NCBI GenBank assembly: GCA_030655315.1
Contig: JAURVT010000016.1
Span: forward strand, 1 to 64,000
Direction: 5' to 3'
Source: Nocardioidaceae bacterium
Lineage (GTDB): Bacteria; Actinomycetota; Actinomycetes; Propionibacteriales; Nocardioidaceae
DNA: 64,000 bases
The translations under genes and the position numbers were made by a program. The notes beneath the pieces were generated by a model. That model had not been told where the DNA came from. It did no database searches and saw only the letters and a program-made list of their open reading frames with translations. Numbering within the stretch: position 1 is the stretch's first letter; every line of letters begins with the position of its first letter. Positions 42,768 to 51,524 of the stretch are shown here, piece after piece.

Positions 42768-43829
42768 CTAGGTGCGAGCGCGGGCGGCGAAGCGCTGCTG
42801 GAGCAGGACCGCGGCGACGATGATCAGGCCCTTGGCGATCGACTGGGCCGAGATGGACAGGTTGTTGAGCGTGAAGACGTTGGTGAGCGTGGTGAAGATC
42901 AGGACGCCGAGCACGGTGCCGGCGATGGTGCCGCGGCCGCCGACGAGCAGGGTGCCGCCGATGACGGCGGCGGCGATCGCGTCGAGCTCGAGCAGGGTGC
43001 CGTGGGTGGAGGAGCCGGTGGTGGTGCGCGACATGAGCATCACCGCGCCGAGCCCGGCCGTGGCCCCGAGCAGCACGTAGAGGTACATCGTGTGACGACG
43101 GACGTCGATGCCGGCCAGTCGCGCTGCCTCGGGGTTGCCGCCGACGGCGAAGGTGCGGCGTCCGAAGGTCGTGCGGTTCAGCAGCACCCACCCGAGCACG
43201 GCGACGAGCGCGAACATCAGCACGATCACCGGGATGCCGAGCGGCTCGGCGCCGAAGAAGGACAGGAAGCCCTGGTTGCCGATGATCTGGGTCTGGCGGT
43301 CCGAGATGATCTCGGCCAGGCCGCGGGCGCCGGCGAGCATCGCGAGCGTGGCGATGAACGGCACCACCCGTCCGTACGCGACCAGGGCGCCGTTGACGAG
43401 CCCGCAGGCGGCGCCGACGAGCACCGCGGTGGTGACGAGCACGATCCAGTGCGTGTCCTCGGCGAGCGCCTGGGTGCCGGTGGTGGTGGCCCAGACCGAC
43501 GCGAGCGCCAGCACGGCGCCGACCGAGAGGTCGATGCCGCCGCCGGTGATGACGAAGGTCATGCCGATCGACACGACGCCGACGACGGCGGCGAGCCGCA
43601 GGATCGTCAGGAGGTTCTGGCTCGACCAGAACAGGTCGCCCGCGGTGACGACGCCCACGACGGCCAGGACGACGAGGGCCAGCACGAGGCCGGAGATCCG
43701 GGTGAACGACGCGGGCAGGCCCCGGCCTCCGCCCCGGGCCGAGGGCGGGCCGGACGGCGGGGGCGCCGTGTCGAGGTTCTGGGCGGGCAGGTCGCTGGTG
43801 GGCGTGCCCGCGGCGGTGGTGTCGCTCAC
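42768..43829 (-). CDS. Ribose-type ABC sugar permease
   Basis: The 353-residue permease has a cytoplasmic Pro/Ser-rich N terminus, then about ten hydrophobic helices with motifs of the RbsC family: MTFVITGGGIDLSVGAVLAL, NGALVAYGRVVPFIATLAM and GGNPEAARLAGIDV. The GTG at 43829 overlaps the stop of the ATPase gene (GTGA). It should form the membrane channel with the adjacent ATPase. The start in the coupled position is confirmed by the short N-terminal tail. Confidence 0.92.
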   Translation of the reverse strand: MSDTTAAGTPTSDLPAQNLDTAPPPSGPPSARGGGRGLPASFTRISGLVLALVVLAVVGVVTAGDLFWSSQNLLTILRLAAVVGVVSIGMTFVITGGGIDLSVGAVLALASVWATTTGTQALAEDTHWIVLVTTAVLVGAACGLVNGALVAYGRVVPFIATLAMLAGARGLAEIISDRQTQIIGNQGFLSFFGAEPLGIPVIVLMFALVAVLGWVLLNRTTFGRRTFAVGGNPEAARLAGIDVRRHTMYLYVLLGATAGLGAVMLMSRTTTGSSTHGTLLELDAIAAAVIGGTLLVGGRGTIAGTVLGVLIFTTLTNVFTLNNLSISAQSIAKGLIIVAAVLLQQRFAARART

Positions 43830-45352
43830 GCGACGCTCCCTTCGGTCATGACGAGGTCGAGGACGTGCTGCTCGGTCATCTGGTCGGCGGGGCCCTCGTC
43901 GACCACGCGACCCCCGGCGACCACCAGGACGCGGTCGGCCAGGCCGAGCACCTCCTCGATCTCGCTGGAGACCACGACGACGGCGATCCCGCGGTCGGCC
44001 AGGTCGCGCACGACCGTGTAGATCTCGCGGCGGGCGCCGACGTCGACGCCGCGGGTGGGCTCGTCGAGCAGCAGGACCCGGCAGCCGCGGAGCAGCCAGC
44101 GGGCGAGCACCACCTTCTGCTGGTTGCCGCCCGAGAGCGTGCGGATGACGCGGTCCGGGTCGTCGGGGCGGACGTCGACGGTCCGCGCCACCTCCTGCGC
44201 GGCGTCGCGCTCGCCGGCGTCGGAGGTGAACCCGGCGGTGGCCCACCGACCGAAGCTGGCGAGGGTGATGTTGCGGGCCACGGAGTCGTCGAGCACCAGG
44301 CCCTGGTACTTGCGCTCCTCGGGGCACAGGCCGAGCCCGGCCGACACCGCCGACGACACCGAGCCGCGGCGCAGCCGACGTCCGTCGACGCTCACCGTGC
44401 CGGTGTCCGAGCGGCGGGCGCCGTAGACCGTCTCGACGATCTCGCTGCGACCGGCGCCGACGAGCCCCGCCAGCCCGACGATCTCACCGGGGCGGACGTC
44501 GAAGGAGACGTCGGAGAACTCGCCGCGGCGACCGAGGCCGCGGACCGAGAGCAGCGGCTCGACGTCGGACCGCACGGGGGCGGCCGTGCGCTCGGGGAAG
44601 ACGTACTCGATCGAGCGGCCCGTCATCAGCCGGATGAGCTCCTGGGTGGGGGTGTCGGCGACGGCGAGGTCGCTGCCCACGGTGGCGCCGTCCTTGAGGA
44701 CCGTGATCCGGTCGCCGATCCGGCGGATCTCCTCGAGCCGGTGCGAGATGTAGACGATGGCGGTGCCCGCGGCGCGGAGGTCCTCGACGACGCGGAACAG
44801 GCCGTCGACCTCCTCGCCGTCGAGCACCGCCGACGGCTCGTCCATGACGATCACGCGGGCGTCCTGCGACAGCGCGCGGGCCATCGAGACGATCTGCTTG
44901 CCGGCCGCCGAGAGCGAGCCGACCTCGCGGGTGGCGGCGATCTCGGGGTGGCCGAGCCGCTCCATCAGCCCGCGGGCGGCACGGTTGGCCGAGGTCCGGT
45001 GCGAGAACCCGAGCCGGGCGTGCTCGTGGCCCAGGAAGATGTTCTCGGCGACGGTGAGCCCGTCGACGAGGTCCAGCTCCTGGTAGATCGTCGCGATGCC
45101 CGCGTCGAGAGCATCCTGCGGGCTCGTGAACGACGCGGGGACGCCGTCCACGAGCACCTCCCCCGCCTCGACGCGGTGCACCCCGGCGAGCACCTTGATG
45201 AGCGTGGACTTGCCGGCCCCGTTCTGGCCGAGGAGGCAGTGCACCTCACCGGCGCGGACGACGAGGTCGACCCCGTCGAGGGCCCGCACGCCGGCGAACT
45301 CCTTGACGATCCCTCGCATCCTGAGCAGCGGCGTCGTCTCCGTCAGGGGCAT
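43826..45352 (-). CDS. Ribose-type ABC sugar ATPase (two nucleotide-binding domains)
   Basis: The 508-residue protein has two ATPase domains. The first has a full Walker A GQNGAGKST and Walker B VIVMDEP, but its signature is altered to SLSAAGKQI. The second has a Walker A-like GLVGAGRSE and signature LSGGNQQK with Walker B VLLLDEP, as in RbsA/MglA. It energises the import of the operon's substrate. I prefer ATG 45352 (MPLTETTP) since the promoter -10 ends 7 bases before; GTG 45373 is upstream of that box. It is the first gene of the operon. Confidence 0.93.
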   Translation of the reverse strand: MPLTETTPLLRMRGIVKEFAGVRALDGVDLVVRAGEVHCLLGQNGAGKSTLIKVLAGVHRVEAGEVLVDGVPASFTSPQDALDAGIATIYQELDLVDGLTVAENIFLGHEHARLGFSHRTSANRAARGLMERLGHPEIAATREVGSLSAAGKQIVSMARALSQDARVIVMDEPSAVLDGEEVDGLFRVVEDLRAAGTAIVYISHRLEEIRRIGDRITVLKDGATVGSDLAVADTPTQELIRLMTGRSIEYVFPERTAAPVRSDVEPLLSVRGLGRRGEFSDVSFDVRPGEIVGLAGLVGAGRSEIVETVYGARRSDTGTVSVDGRRLRRGSVSSAVSAGLGLCPEERKYQGLVLDDSVARNITLASFGRWATAGFTSDAGERDAAQEVARTVDVRPDDPDRVIRTLSGGNQQKVVLARWLLRGCRVLLLDEPTRGVDVGARREIYTVVRDLADRGIAVVVVSSEIEEVLGLADRVLVVAGGRVVDEGPADQMTEQHVLDLVMTEGSVA

Positions 45353-45359
45353 GGCTGTG

Positions 45360-45389
45360 AGGCTAGTCACCACTTATGATGAACGTCAA
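45360..45389 (-). promoter_or_regulatory. Promoter of the sugar/cyclitol operon
   Basis: On the minus strand TTGACG (45384-45389) and TAGCCT (45360-45365) are 18 bases apart. The ATG at 45352 follows the -10 by 7 bases, so the mRNA is probably leaderless. The 125-base gap to the divergent ROK gene is AT-richer than its surroundings and is the natural place for the ROK operator, though no clear palindrome is seen. Confidence 0.5.
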
Positions 45390-45477
45390 GCAAAAGTCAC
45401 ATGCAGTTCGACATTAGACGCCGACGACCCCACGGGCCGCCGCGCCGCGACCGCTGAAGGGTGGTTGACTCCCCGAC

Positions 45478-46695
45478 ATGACGACGGACCAGCTGCCGGG
45501 CTCCGCGCAGCCCGGGCCGGGCGCCGCGCCCGGTGCGGGCGCGCTGTTCCAGCTGCTGCGCGACGGGCGCGCGCGCACCCGGGCCGAGCTCGCGCAGATC
45601 ACCTCGCTGGCCCGCTCGACCGTGGCGACCCGCGTCGACGCCCTCATCCGCTCCGGGCTCGTCGCCCCGGTGGGCGGCGCCGTGTCGACCGGCGGCCGAC
45701 CGTCGGCCCGCTTCGCGATCAACGCGACGTCGCGCGTCGTCCTCGCGGTCGACGTCGGCGCCTCGCACGTCTCGCTGGTGGTCACCGACCTCTCGGGGCT
45801 CGTGCTCGCCGAGCACGCCGAGGCGCTGAGCGTCGAGGCCGGGCCCGAGCGCGTCCTGGCGGTCGTCGCCGAGCGCGGCACCGCGCTCGTCGAGACCGCG
45901 GGACACACCACGCAGGACCTCGCCGGCGTGGGCATCGGGCTGCCCGGTCCGGTCGCGCACGACACCGGCCGCCCGGCGGACCCGCCGATCATGCCCGGCT
46001 GGCACGACCACGACGTCCCCGCGACGCTGGCGCGCACCTTCGCCGCGCCCGTGCTGGTCGACAACGACGTCAACCTGATGGCGCTCGGCGAGCACCGGGC
46101 CCACTGGTCGCGCGTCGACCACCTGCTGTTCGTCAAGGTCGCCACCGGCATCGGCGCCGGGATCATCGCCGACCACCGCCTCGACCGGGGCGCCCAGGGC
46201 ACCGCCGGCGACCTCGGCCACGTCCAGGTGCCGGGCCTCGACGCGGAGGCGCCCTGCCGCTGCGGCAACACCGGCTGCCTCGAGGCCGTCGCCGCCGGCC
46301 CGGCGGTCGCGGCCCGGCTGCGCGAGCAGGGTCTCGACGTCGACGGGTCCGCGGGGGTCGTGGCGGCCGTCCAGGCCGGGGAGCTGCTGGCGGTGCACGC
46401 CGTGCGCCAGGCCGGGCGCGACCTCGGCGCCGTGCTCGCGACCTGCGTCAGCCTGCTCAACCCGTCCGTGATCGTCGTGGGCGGCGAGCTCGCCGAGGCC
46501 GGCGAGCACCTCCTCGCAGGGGTGCGCGAGGCGGTCTACCAGCGCTCGCTGCCCCTCGCGACGACGAACCTGCGCATCGTCCCGTCCCGCACGGGCGCCG
46601 GGGCCGGTGCGCTCGGGGCCGCCGCGATGGTGCTCGACGCCGTGCTCGCGCCGGCCGCCGTCGACGCCTACCTCGCGGAGCGTCGGTCCGCCTGA
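45478..46695 (+). CDS. ROK family transcriptional regulator
   Basis: The 405-residue protein has an N-terminal winged HTH (LLRDGRARTRAELAQITSLARSTVATRVD) followed by a ROK sugar-kinase fold with VLAVDVGASH, GIGLPGPV, VDNDVNLMALGEH, GIGAGII and the zinc motif CRCGNTGCLE. It is divergent from the ABC operon and is expected to control it in response to the imported sugar or its derivative. The ATP-binding part is present but kinase activity is not implied. The N-terminal Pro/Gly/Ala-rich tail is about 20 residues. Confidence 0.9.
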   Translation: MTTDQLPGSAQPGPGAAPGAGALFQLLRDGRARTRAELAQITSLARSTVATRVDALIRSGLVAPVGGAVSTGGRPSARFAINATSRVVLAVDVGASHVSLVVTDLSGLVLAEHAEALSVEAGPERVLAVVAERGTALVETAGHTTQDLAGVGIGLPGPVAHDTGRPADPPIMPGWHDHDVPATLARTFAAPVLVDNDVNLMALGEHRAHWSRVDHLLFVKVATGIGAGIIADHRLDRGAQGTAGDLGHVQVPGLDAEAPCRCGNTGCLEAVAAGPAVAARLREQGLDVDGSAGVVAAVQAGELLAVHAVRQAGRDLGAVLATCVSLLNPSVIVVGGELAEAGEHLLAGVREAVYQRSLPLATTNLRIVPSRTGAGAGALGAAAMVLDAVLAPAAVDAYLAERRSA

Positions 46696-46708
46696 GGTCC
46701 GGGCCGGC

Positions 46709-47506
46709 TCAGGCCCGCTTCGGTGGGCGCGGGACGAAGAACGCGACGCGTCGCTGGTAGTCCTGGTAGGCCGGGCGCTCCTGCATCCGACGCTCGGTGC
46801 GACGCGCGCCGGTGGCGTAGGTGAGCAGGTAGGTCATCGCGACGGGCGCGGGGAGCGTCCAGCCCGCCGGCGCCGAGGCCGCCGACGCGATCCAGGCGCC
46901 CCACCAGACGCACGAGTCGCCGAAGTAGTTCGGGTGGCGCGACCACGCCCACAGGCCGGTGTCGAGGACGTCGGGCCGCTCGTCGCGGTCACGCTCCATG
47001 AAGGCCGCCTTCTGCCGGTCGGCGGTGGCCTCGACGACGGCACCGCCCACCATCACCGCCAGCCCGACGGGGAGCAGCCACCGGCGGGCGGTCCGCGGCA
47101 GGGCGCTGGCGGCCGCGACCTGCAGGGGCGCCGAGACCAGCACCTGCGCGAGGCCCTGCGTCACGAACACCTTGGCGACGACGGTCGCGGTGCCGTCACC
47201 CTGGAGGAACTCGGTGTAGCGGGGGTCCTCCTCGTCGCTGTCGCGGACCCGGCCGTAGGTGAGGCGTCCGAGGCGGACGGCCCACGCGCTCGCCACGGCG
47301 GCCAGCGCCCAGCGTCGGCGCGCGTCACCGGTGCCCACCACGGCGGACCCGACGGCGACCGCGGCCAGGCCGGGACCCCACACCGGGTCGGCGTAGTCGC
47401 GGCGCCCGTCGCGCAGGGCCACGACCGCCGTGGCCGTCTGCAGCGCCGCCGCCGCGAGCGCGGACGTCGCCGCCACCCGTCCCAGGTTCCCCAGGTCAAC
47501 CGCCAT
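46709..47506 (-). CDS. DUF1295 / steroid 5-alpha-reductase-like membrane protein
   Basis: The 265-residue protein has several transmembrane helices and the signature WSRHPNYFGDSCVWWGAW, with EGDGTATVVAKVF-like and RMQERPAYQDYQRR near the C terminus. These match DUF1295/ICMT-like and steroid-reductase-like membrane proteins that use NADPH; the substrate is unknown. ATG 47506 (MAVDLGN) is preferred to ATGs at 47542 and further. It is convergent with the ROK gene and divergent from the secreted RTX-like gene. Confidence 0.8.
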   Translation of the reverse strand: MAVDLGNLGRVAATSALAAAALQTATAVVALRDGRRDYADPVWGPGLAAVAVGSAVVGTGDARRRWALAAVASAWAVRLGRLTYGRVRDSDEEDPRYTEFLQGDGTATVVAKVFVTQGLAQVLVSAPLQVAAASALPRTARRWLLPVGLAVMVGGAVVEATADRQKAAFMERDRDERPDVLDTGLWAWSRHPNYFGDSCVWWGAWIASAASAPAGWTLPAPVAMTYLLTYATGARRTERRMQERPAYQDYQRRVAFFVPRPPKRA

Positions 47507-47670
47507 CGTCCCCGCCCCTCTCGTCGCCTCGACCAGCCTCATCGCTCGACCGCGGCTCCGCACGAGGAACGTCAGATCCGCCCCCACCCCGGGGTTCGGC
47601 CGTTCTGCTCCGCCGGACCTCCTTGCTCCCCTAGCGTGTGCGGACTGCTCCACCTCTGATCGGAGAACCC

Positions 47671-49512
47671 GTGCGGGCCCACACCCTGCAGGCGCCCGAC
47701 GTCCGCACCCCCGTCGTCGCGCTGCTCACCGCCCTCGTCGGCGGGCTGCTCGTCGTGGCTCTGACGCCCGGGCCGGCCGAGGCGGTCGTGCGCACGTCCA
47801 CCGGCAAGGCCTGCACGATCGTGGGCACCCAGGGCCGCGACGTGCTCAGGGGGACCGCGCGCCGCGACGTCGTCTGCGGCCGCGGCGGCAACGACGTGAT
47901 CGACGGTCGCGGCGGCGACGACGTCATCGACGGCGGCGCCGGCCACGACCGCCTGACCGGGTCGGCGGGCCACGACCAGCTCCTCGGCGGGGCGGGGTCC
48001 GACCGGCTCAGCGGGTCGGCCGGGAACGACCGCCTCGTCGGCGGCGCCGGCCACGACCGGATCAGCGGGGCCGCCGGCGACGACCGCGCGGACGGTGGCG
48101 CCGGCGACGACGTCGTCTCCGGTGGCACGGGGGACGACGACGTGAATGGCGGAGCCGGCGGCGACCGCGTGGCGGGCGGCCCCGGAGCCGACGACGGCGA
48201 CGGCGGGCCCGGCTCGGACGTCGTCCTGGGCGAGGCCGGCGACGACCAGCTCGGAGGCGGGTCCGGCCGGGACACCGTCGACGGCGGTCCCGGGTTCAAC
48301 CTGTGCGACACCCCCAGCGACACCGCCGACCGCCAGGTCCGGTGCGCCATCGACACCGAGGCCCCGGTGCTGCGGAGCCTCACCCTGTCCCGCACCTCGG
48401 TCGACGTCAGCCACGGCGCCCAGACGGTCACGGCGACCGCCCACGTCACCGACGACACCGGCGTCCGCTCGGTGACGTTCGACGGCGGCTGGGGCCGGCG
48501 GGTCTCGGGAACCGCGCGGGACGGCATCTGGAAGGCCGAGATCACCGTGCCCGCCAACCGCCGCCCCGGCGAGCAGGAGGTCGCCGCCCGCCTCCAGGAC
48601 CGCGTCGGTCACCCCGGCGCGACCGCGCCGTCGAGGTCCTTCACCGTCGTCAACACCGTGCTCGACCGGGAGTCACCGGTGGTGCGCTCACTCACGCTGG
48701 ACCGGACGACGGTGGACGCCCGCACCGAGCAGCAGTTCATCTGGGTGACCGTGCGGATCACCGACGACCTCACCGGTCCGACGGACGACGTGCTCGTCTG
48801 CCTGTCGCACGCCTCCGCGACCGGGAGCCCGGTCTTCCGCCGGGTGGGCGACTGCAGCCAGCTGTCGAAGGTGTCCGGGACGGTCCGCGACTCCACGTGG
48901 CGGGGCGCGATCCTGATCCCCGAGGGTGCCGACGACGGGACCTGGAACACGGACCTCAGGGTCGGCGACGCCTCCGGCACCCACGGCTCCACGACGTGGT
49001 GGGGCCCGGACTCGCTGGCGGCCCAGCCCGCGGGCTCGACGCTCCGCGCGCTACCGGGCGGTGCGGGTGCCTTCCGCGTCGTCGGCACCGCGGTGGACAC
49101 CCGGGCTCCCCGGCTCACCTCCGTGCGGATGTCGCCGTCCACCGTCGACACCACGCACGGCGCCAAGGTCGTCACCGTGGAGGTCGCCGGCACCGACGCC
49201 GAGGGCATCACCGGCGTCGCGTTCCTCGTCGGCGGCTACTCCGACCGCGCCGGCCCCGACGACTGGCTGCAGATCGCCTCGATCTTCTCGTTCGACCTGG
49301 TCCGGGGCACGAGGACCAACGGTGTCTGGCGCAAGACGTTCGTCGTCCCCGGTGGCACGCCGAACGGGACGTACCCGATCGAGGCCCGCCTGCAGGACAA
49401 GACGCATCTCGAGTCCTGGACCGCCGACGGCAACGGCTGGGGCAGCGCCCACACCCTCGACGCCACGACGGCGCCGACCGGCGCGAACCTGGTGGTGGCC
49501 AACTCCCCCTGA
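47671..49512 (+). CDS. Secreted RTX-like calcium-binding repeat protein with Ig-like modules
   Basis: The 613-residue protein has a signal peptide (hydrophobic core about 10-30, cleavage near AEAV). About 17 Gly-Asp nonapeptide repeats follow (about 60-205; forms such as GGAGDD and GGNDVIDG), as in calcium-binding parallel beta-roll proteins. A C-terminal half (about 230-610) holds three modules that each start like TLSRTSVDVSHGAQTVT. These resemble secreted Ig-like or bacterial cadherin-like domains and are likely Ca2+-dependent; no catalytic domain is seen. The GTG at 47671 follows GGAGAACCC. The protein may be an adhesin or matrix component; that is inference. Confidence 0.85.
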   Translation: MRAHTLQAPDVRTPVVALLTALVGGLLVVALTPGPAEAVVRTSTGKACTIVGTQGRDVLRGTARRDVVCGRGGNDVIDGRGGDDVIDGGAGHDRLTGSAGHDQLLGGAGSDRLSGSAGNDRLVGGAGHDRISGAAGDDRADGGAGDDVVSGGTGDDDVNGGAGGDRVAGGPGADDGDGGPGSDVVLGEAGDDQLGGGSGRDTVDGGPGFNLCDTPSDTADRQVRCAIDTEAPVLRSLTLSRTSVDVSHGAQTVTATAHVTDDTGVRSVTFDGGWGRRVSGTARDGIWKAEITVPANRRPGEQEVAARLQDRVGHPGATAPSRSFTVVNTVLDRESPVVRSLTLDRTTVDARTEQQFIWVTVRITDDLTGPTDDVLVCLSHASATGSPVFRRVGDCSQLSKVSGTVRDSTWRGAILIPEGADDGTWNTDLRVGDASGTHGSTTWWGPDSLAAQPAGSTLRALPGGAGAFRVVGTAVDTRAPRLTSVRMSPSTVDTTHGAKVVTVEVAGTDAEGITGVAFLVGGYSDRAGPDDWLQIASIFSFDLVRGTRTNGVWRKTFVVPGGTPNGTYPIEARLQDKTHLESWTADGNGWGSAHTLDATTAPTGANLVVANSP

Positions 49513-49607
49513 CGGTCGCGTCGGCCCGGCCCGGCCCGGCCGGTGCCGACGCGTCGTGCGAGTCCCGATGCCTCGACGGTGCCGCGGCACCGATCTACTC
49601 TTCGACG

Positions 49608-49910
49608 ATGACCCCGGAGGACGTCGGACGTCACGCCGAGTCGCTGCCCCGCGTCAAGTGCAAGGGCACCGCGGAGCGCCCGGGGTGGTACGTCGACGAC
49701 CGGCTGGTCGCGCGCATGGCCGACCCGACGACGCTGGTGGTCCGTGTGCCGCTCGGCCGGCGGGACGCGCTCGTCGGGAGGTACCCGAACACCTTCGGGG
49801 TGCCGCCGCGCATGGAGTCGCACCACAAGGTCGAGGCGTACCTCGACCGCGCCGATCCCGACGCCGTGCGCGAGGCTGTCGATCTCGCCTGGGAGATGCA
49901 GCACCGATGA
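49608..49910 (+). CDS. MmcQ/YjbR family protein
   Basis: The 100-residue protein has the YjbR-like small alpha/beta pattern: GWYVDDRLVARM, LVVRVPLGRRDAL, VPPRMESHHKVEAYL and a C-terminal helix EAVDLAWEMQHR. The family is abundant and uncharacterised; a DNA-binding or nucleotide-related role has been suggested from structure. The ATG at 49608 is set by the conserved start MTPEDV. Its stop overlaps the ATG of the WYL remnant (ATGA). Confidence 0.82.
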   Translation: MTPEDVGRHAESLPRVKCKGTAERPGWYVDDRLVARMADPTTLVVRVPLGRRDALVGRYPNTFGVPPRMESHHKVEAYLDRADPDAVREAVDLAWEMQHR

Positions 49911-50342
49911 CCCACCCTCGGGTGGGCCGTTACCTCGTGGCGTTCTCGCCCGACGCCGACGAGTGGCGCGTCCTGCGCCTCGAACGCGTCCACCCGCACG
50001 CGCCGACGGGGCGACCGTTCGCACGACGCGAGCTGCCCGGGTCCGACGTCGCCGCGTACGTCATGACGCGCCCGGACCGTGGCGACACCCCGGCCCCCTG
50101 GCCGTGCGTCGGGTCGGTCGAGATGGCGCTGCCCGCCGGCGCCGTCGCAGTACGCGCCGGGCGGGTCGGTGGTCGAGGACCTCGGTCACGGGCGGTGCCG
50201 CCTGACGGTCGGCGCCTGGGCGTGGTCGGGTGTGGCCGGCCTGCTCGCGACCTTCGGCACCGACCTGCTCGCGGTGGAGCCGCCCGCGCTGGTGGATGCC
50301 TGCCGGGCCCTCGCCGGGCGGTTCTCGCGGGTCGACCCGTAG
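49907..50342 (+). pseudogene. WYL-domain regulator remnant with frameshift, HTH missing
   Basis: The first frame (49907 onward) reads VGRYLVAFSPDADEWRVLRL, then PTGRPFARRELPGSDVAAYV and WPCVGSVEMALP, the WYL/YafY C-terminal pattern. Close to 50149 the pattern shifts to the next frame: APGGSVVEDL, HGRCRLTVGAW and LVDACRALAGRF, ending at 50342. Joining the two needs a single-base change. The N-terminal HTH of YafY-type regulators is absent altogether. A truncated and frameshifted pseudogene is the best reading; a sequencing error could explain the shift but not the missing HTH. Confidence 0.65.
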
Positions 50343-50390
50343 ACGGCGTGGTGTGATGTGGGCCACCCACGCCGTCACCCAGGAGCGCCG

Positions 50391-51458
50391 ATGATCCAGA
50401 ACGACTTCTACACCCCCGAGGCCCAGGGAGCCTACGAGCTGCACGGGCTGGGCGACTTCGCCCTCGAGGAGGGCGGGACGATCCCCGACCTGCAGCTCGC
50501 CGTCGCCACCTTCGGCACCCTGAACGAGGCGCGCGACAACGCGATCTGCATCCCCACCTGGTTCTCGGGCACGCACGCCACCTGGGAGCAGGTGTACATC
50601 GGCGAGGGCCGCGCGCTCGACCCGTCGCGGTACTTCATCGTCGTCATCAACCAGATCGGCAACGGTCTGTCGACGTCACCGCACAACACCGACGGCGACG
50701 TCGCGATGTCGCGGTTCCCGAAGGTGACGATCGGCGACGACGTCCGCGCGCAGGAGCAGCTGCTGCGGGAGGTCTGGGGCATCGAGCGGCTGGCCCTGGT
50801 CGTCGGCGGGTCGATGGGCGCGCAGCAGACCTACGAGTGGGCCGTCCGCTTCCCCGACAAGGTCCAGCGCGCCGCGCCCATCGCCGGCACCGCGCAGATC
50901 ACCCCGCACGACGTCCTGTTCACGCAGGCGCTGATGGACACCCTCACGTCCGACCCGGGCTGGAACGACGGCGAGTACGCGTCGCACACCGACGTCGCGG
51001 GCGGCCTGCGTCGCCATGCGGGCATCTGGTCGCTGCTCGGGCTGTCGACGGAGTTCTGGAAGACCGAGTTCTGGCGCGGCATCGAGCTGCCCGACGTCAC
51101 CTTCACGTCGCTCGAGCAGTTTCAGGCCGGGTTCATGGAGGGCGTGTTCGGGGCGATGGACCCCAACGCGCTGCTGACGATGGGCTGGAAGTGGCAGCAC
51201 GGCGACGTCGCCAGGCACACGGGCGGCGACCTCGCCGCGGCGCTCGGGCGCATCACGGCGAAGACGTTCGTGATGCCGATCGACGAGGACATGTTCTTCC
51301 CGCCGCGGGACTGCGCCGCCGAGCAGGCCCTGGTGCCGGGCAGCGAGCTGCGCGTGCTCCACAGCATCGCCGGCCACTTCGGGCTGTTCGGCTTCGAGCC
51401 GTCCTACCTCGCCGAGCTCGACGCCCACCTCTCCGAGCTGCTGGCCACCGACGTCTGA
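50391..51458 (+). CDS. Alpha/beta hydrolase of the MetX/homoserine acetyltransferase-like group
   Basis: The 355-residue protein has the MetX-like pattern: GTLNEARDNAICIPTWF, NGLSTSPHN, nucleophile elbow GGSMGAQQ (catalytic Ser), and a C-terminal catalytic pair in MPIDEDMFFPP (Asp) and IAGHFGLFG (His). It is divergent from true MetX in the acyl-binding region, so an acyltransferase or esterase of unknown specificity is more cautious. AGGAGCGCCG precedes ATG 50391. It ends just before a 19-bp hairpin that terminates it. Confidence 0.82.
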   Translation: MIQNDFYTPEAQGAYELHGLGDFALEEGGTIPDLQLAVATFGTLNEARDNAICIPTWFSGTHATWEQVYIGEGRALDPSRYFIVVINQIGNGLSTSPHNTDGDVAMSRFPKVTIGDDVRAQEQLLREVWGIERLALVVGGSMGAQQTYEWAVRFPDKVQRAAPIAGTAQITPHDVLFTQALMDTLTSDPGWNDGEYASHTDVAGGLRRHAGIWSLLGLSTEFWKTEFWRGIELPDVTFTSLEQFQAGFMEGVFGAMDPNALLTMGWKWQHGDVARHTGGDLAAALGRITAKTFVMPIDEDMFFPPRDCAAEQALVPGSELRVLHSIAGHFGLFGFEPSYLAELDAHLSELLATDV

Positions 51459-51460
51459 GC

Positions 51461-51508
51461 ACCTGTCGGTGCGTGGTGACGTCCCGGCATCACCACGCAC
51501 CGACAGGT
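51461..51508. terminator. Perfect 19-bp hairpin between convergent genes
   Basis: The arm ACCTGTCGGTGCGTGGTGA (51461-51479) pairs with 51490-51508 around a 10-base loop. It separates the hydrolase and phosphodiesterase genes and likely ends both transcripts. It does not share the GTCCGCGA arm of the other long hairpins. Confidence 0.65.
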
Positions 51509-51524
51509 CGGCGGACGGAAGGGG

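Noticed and set aside
47870-48300. Repeat array resembling CRISPR or minisatellite
   Set aside because: The repeats are in frame and code Gly-Asp nonapeptides (GGxGxDxx); there are no regular spacers.
50391-51458. True homoserine O-acetyltransferase metX
   Set aside because: The overall pattern is MetX-like, but there is no neighbouring methionine gene and the acyl-binding region looks different, so only a MetX-like hydrolase is claimed.
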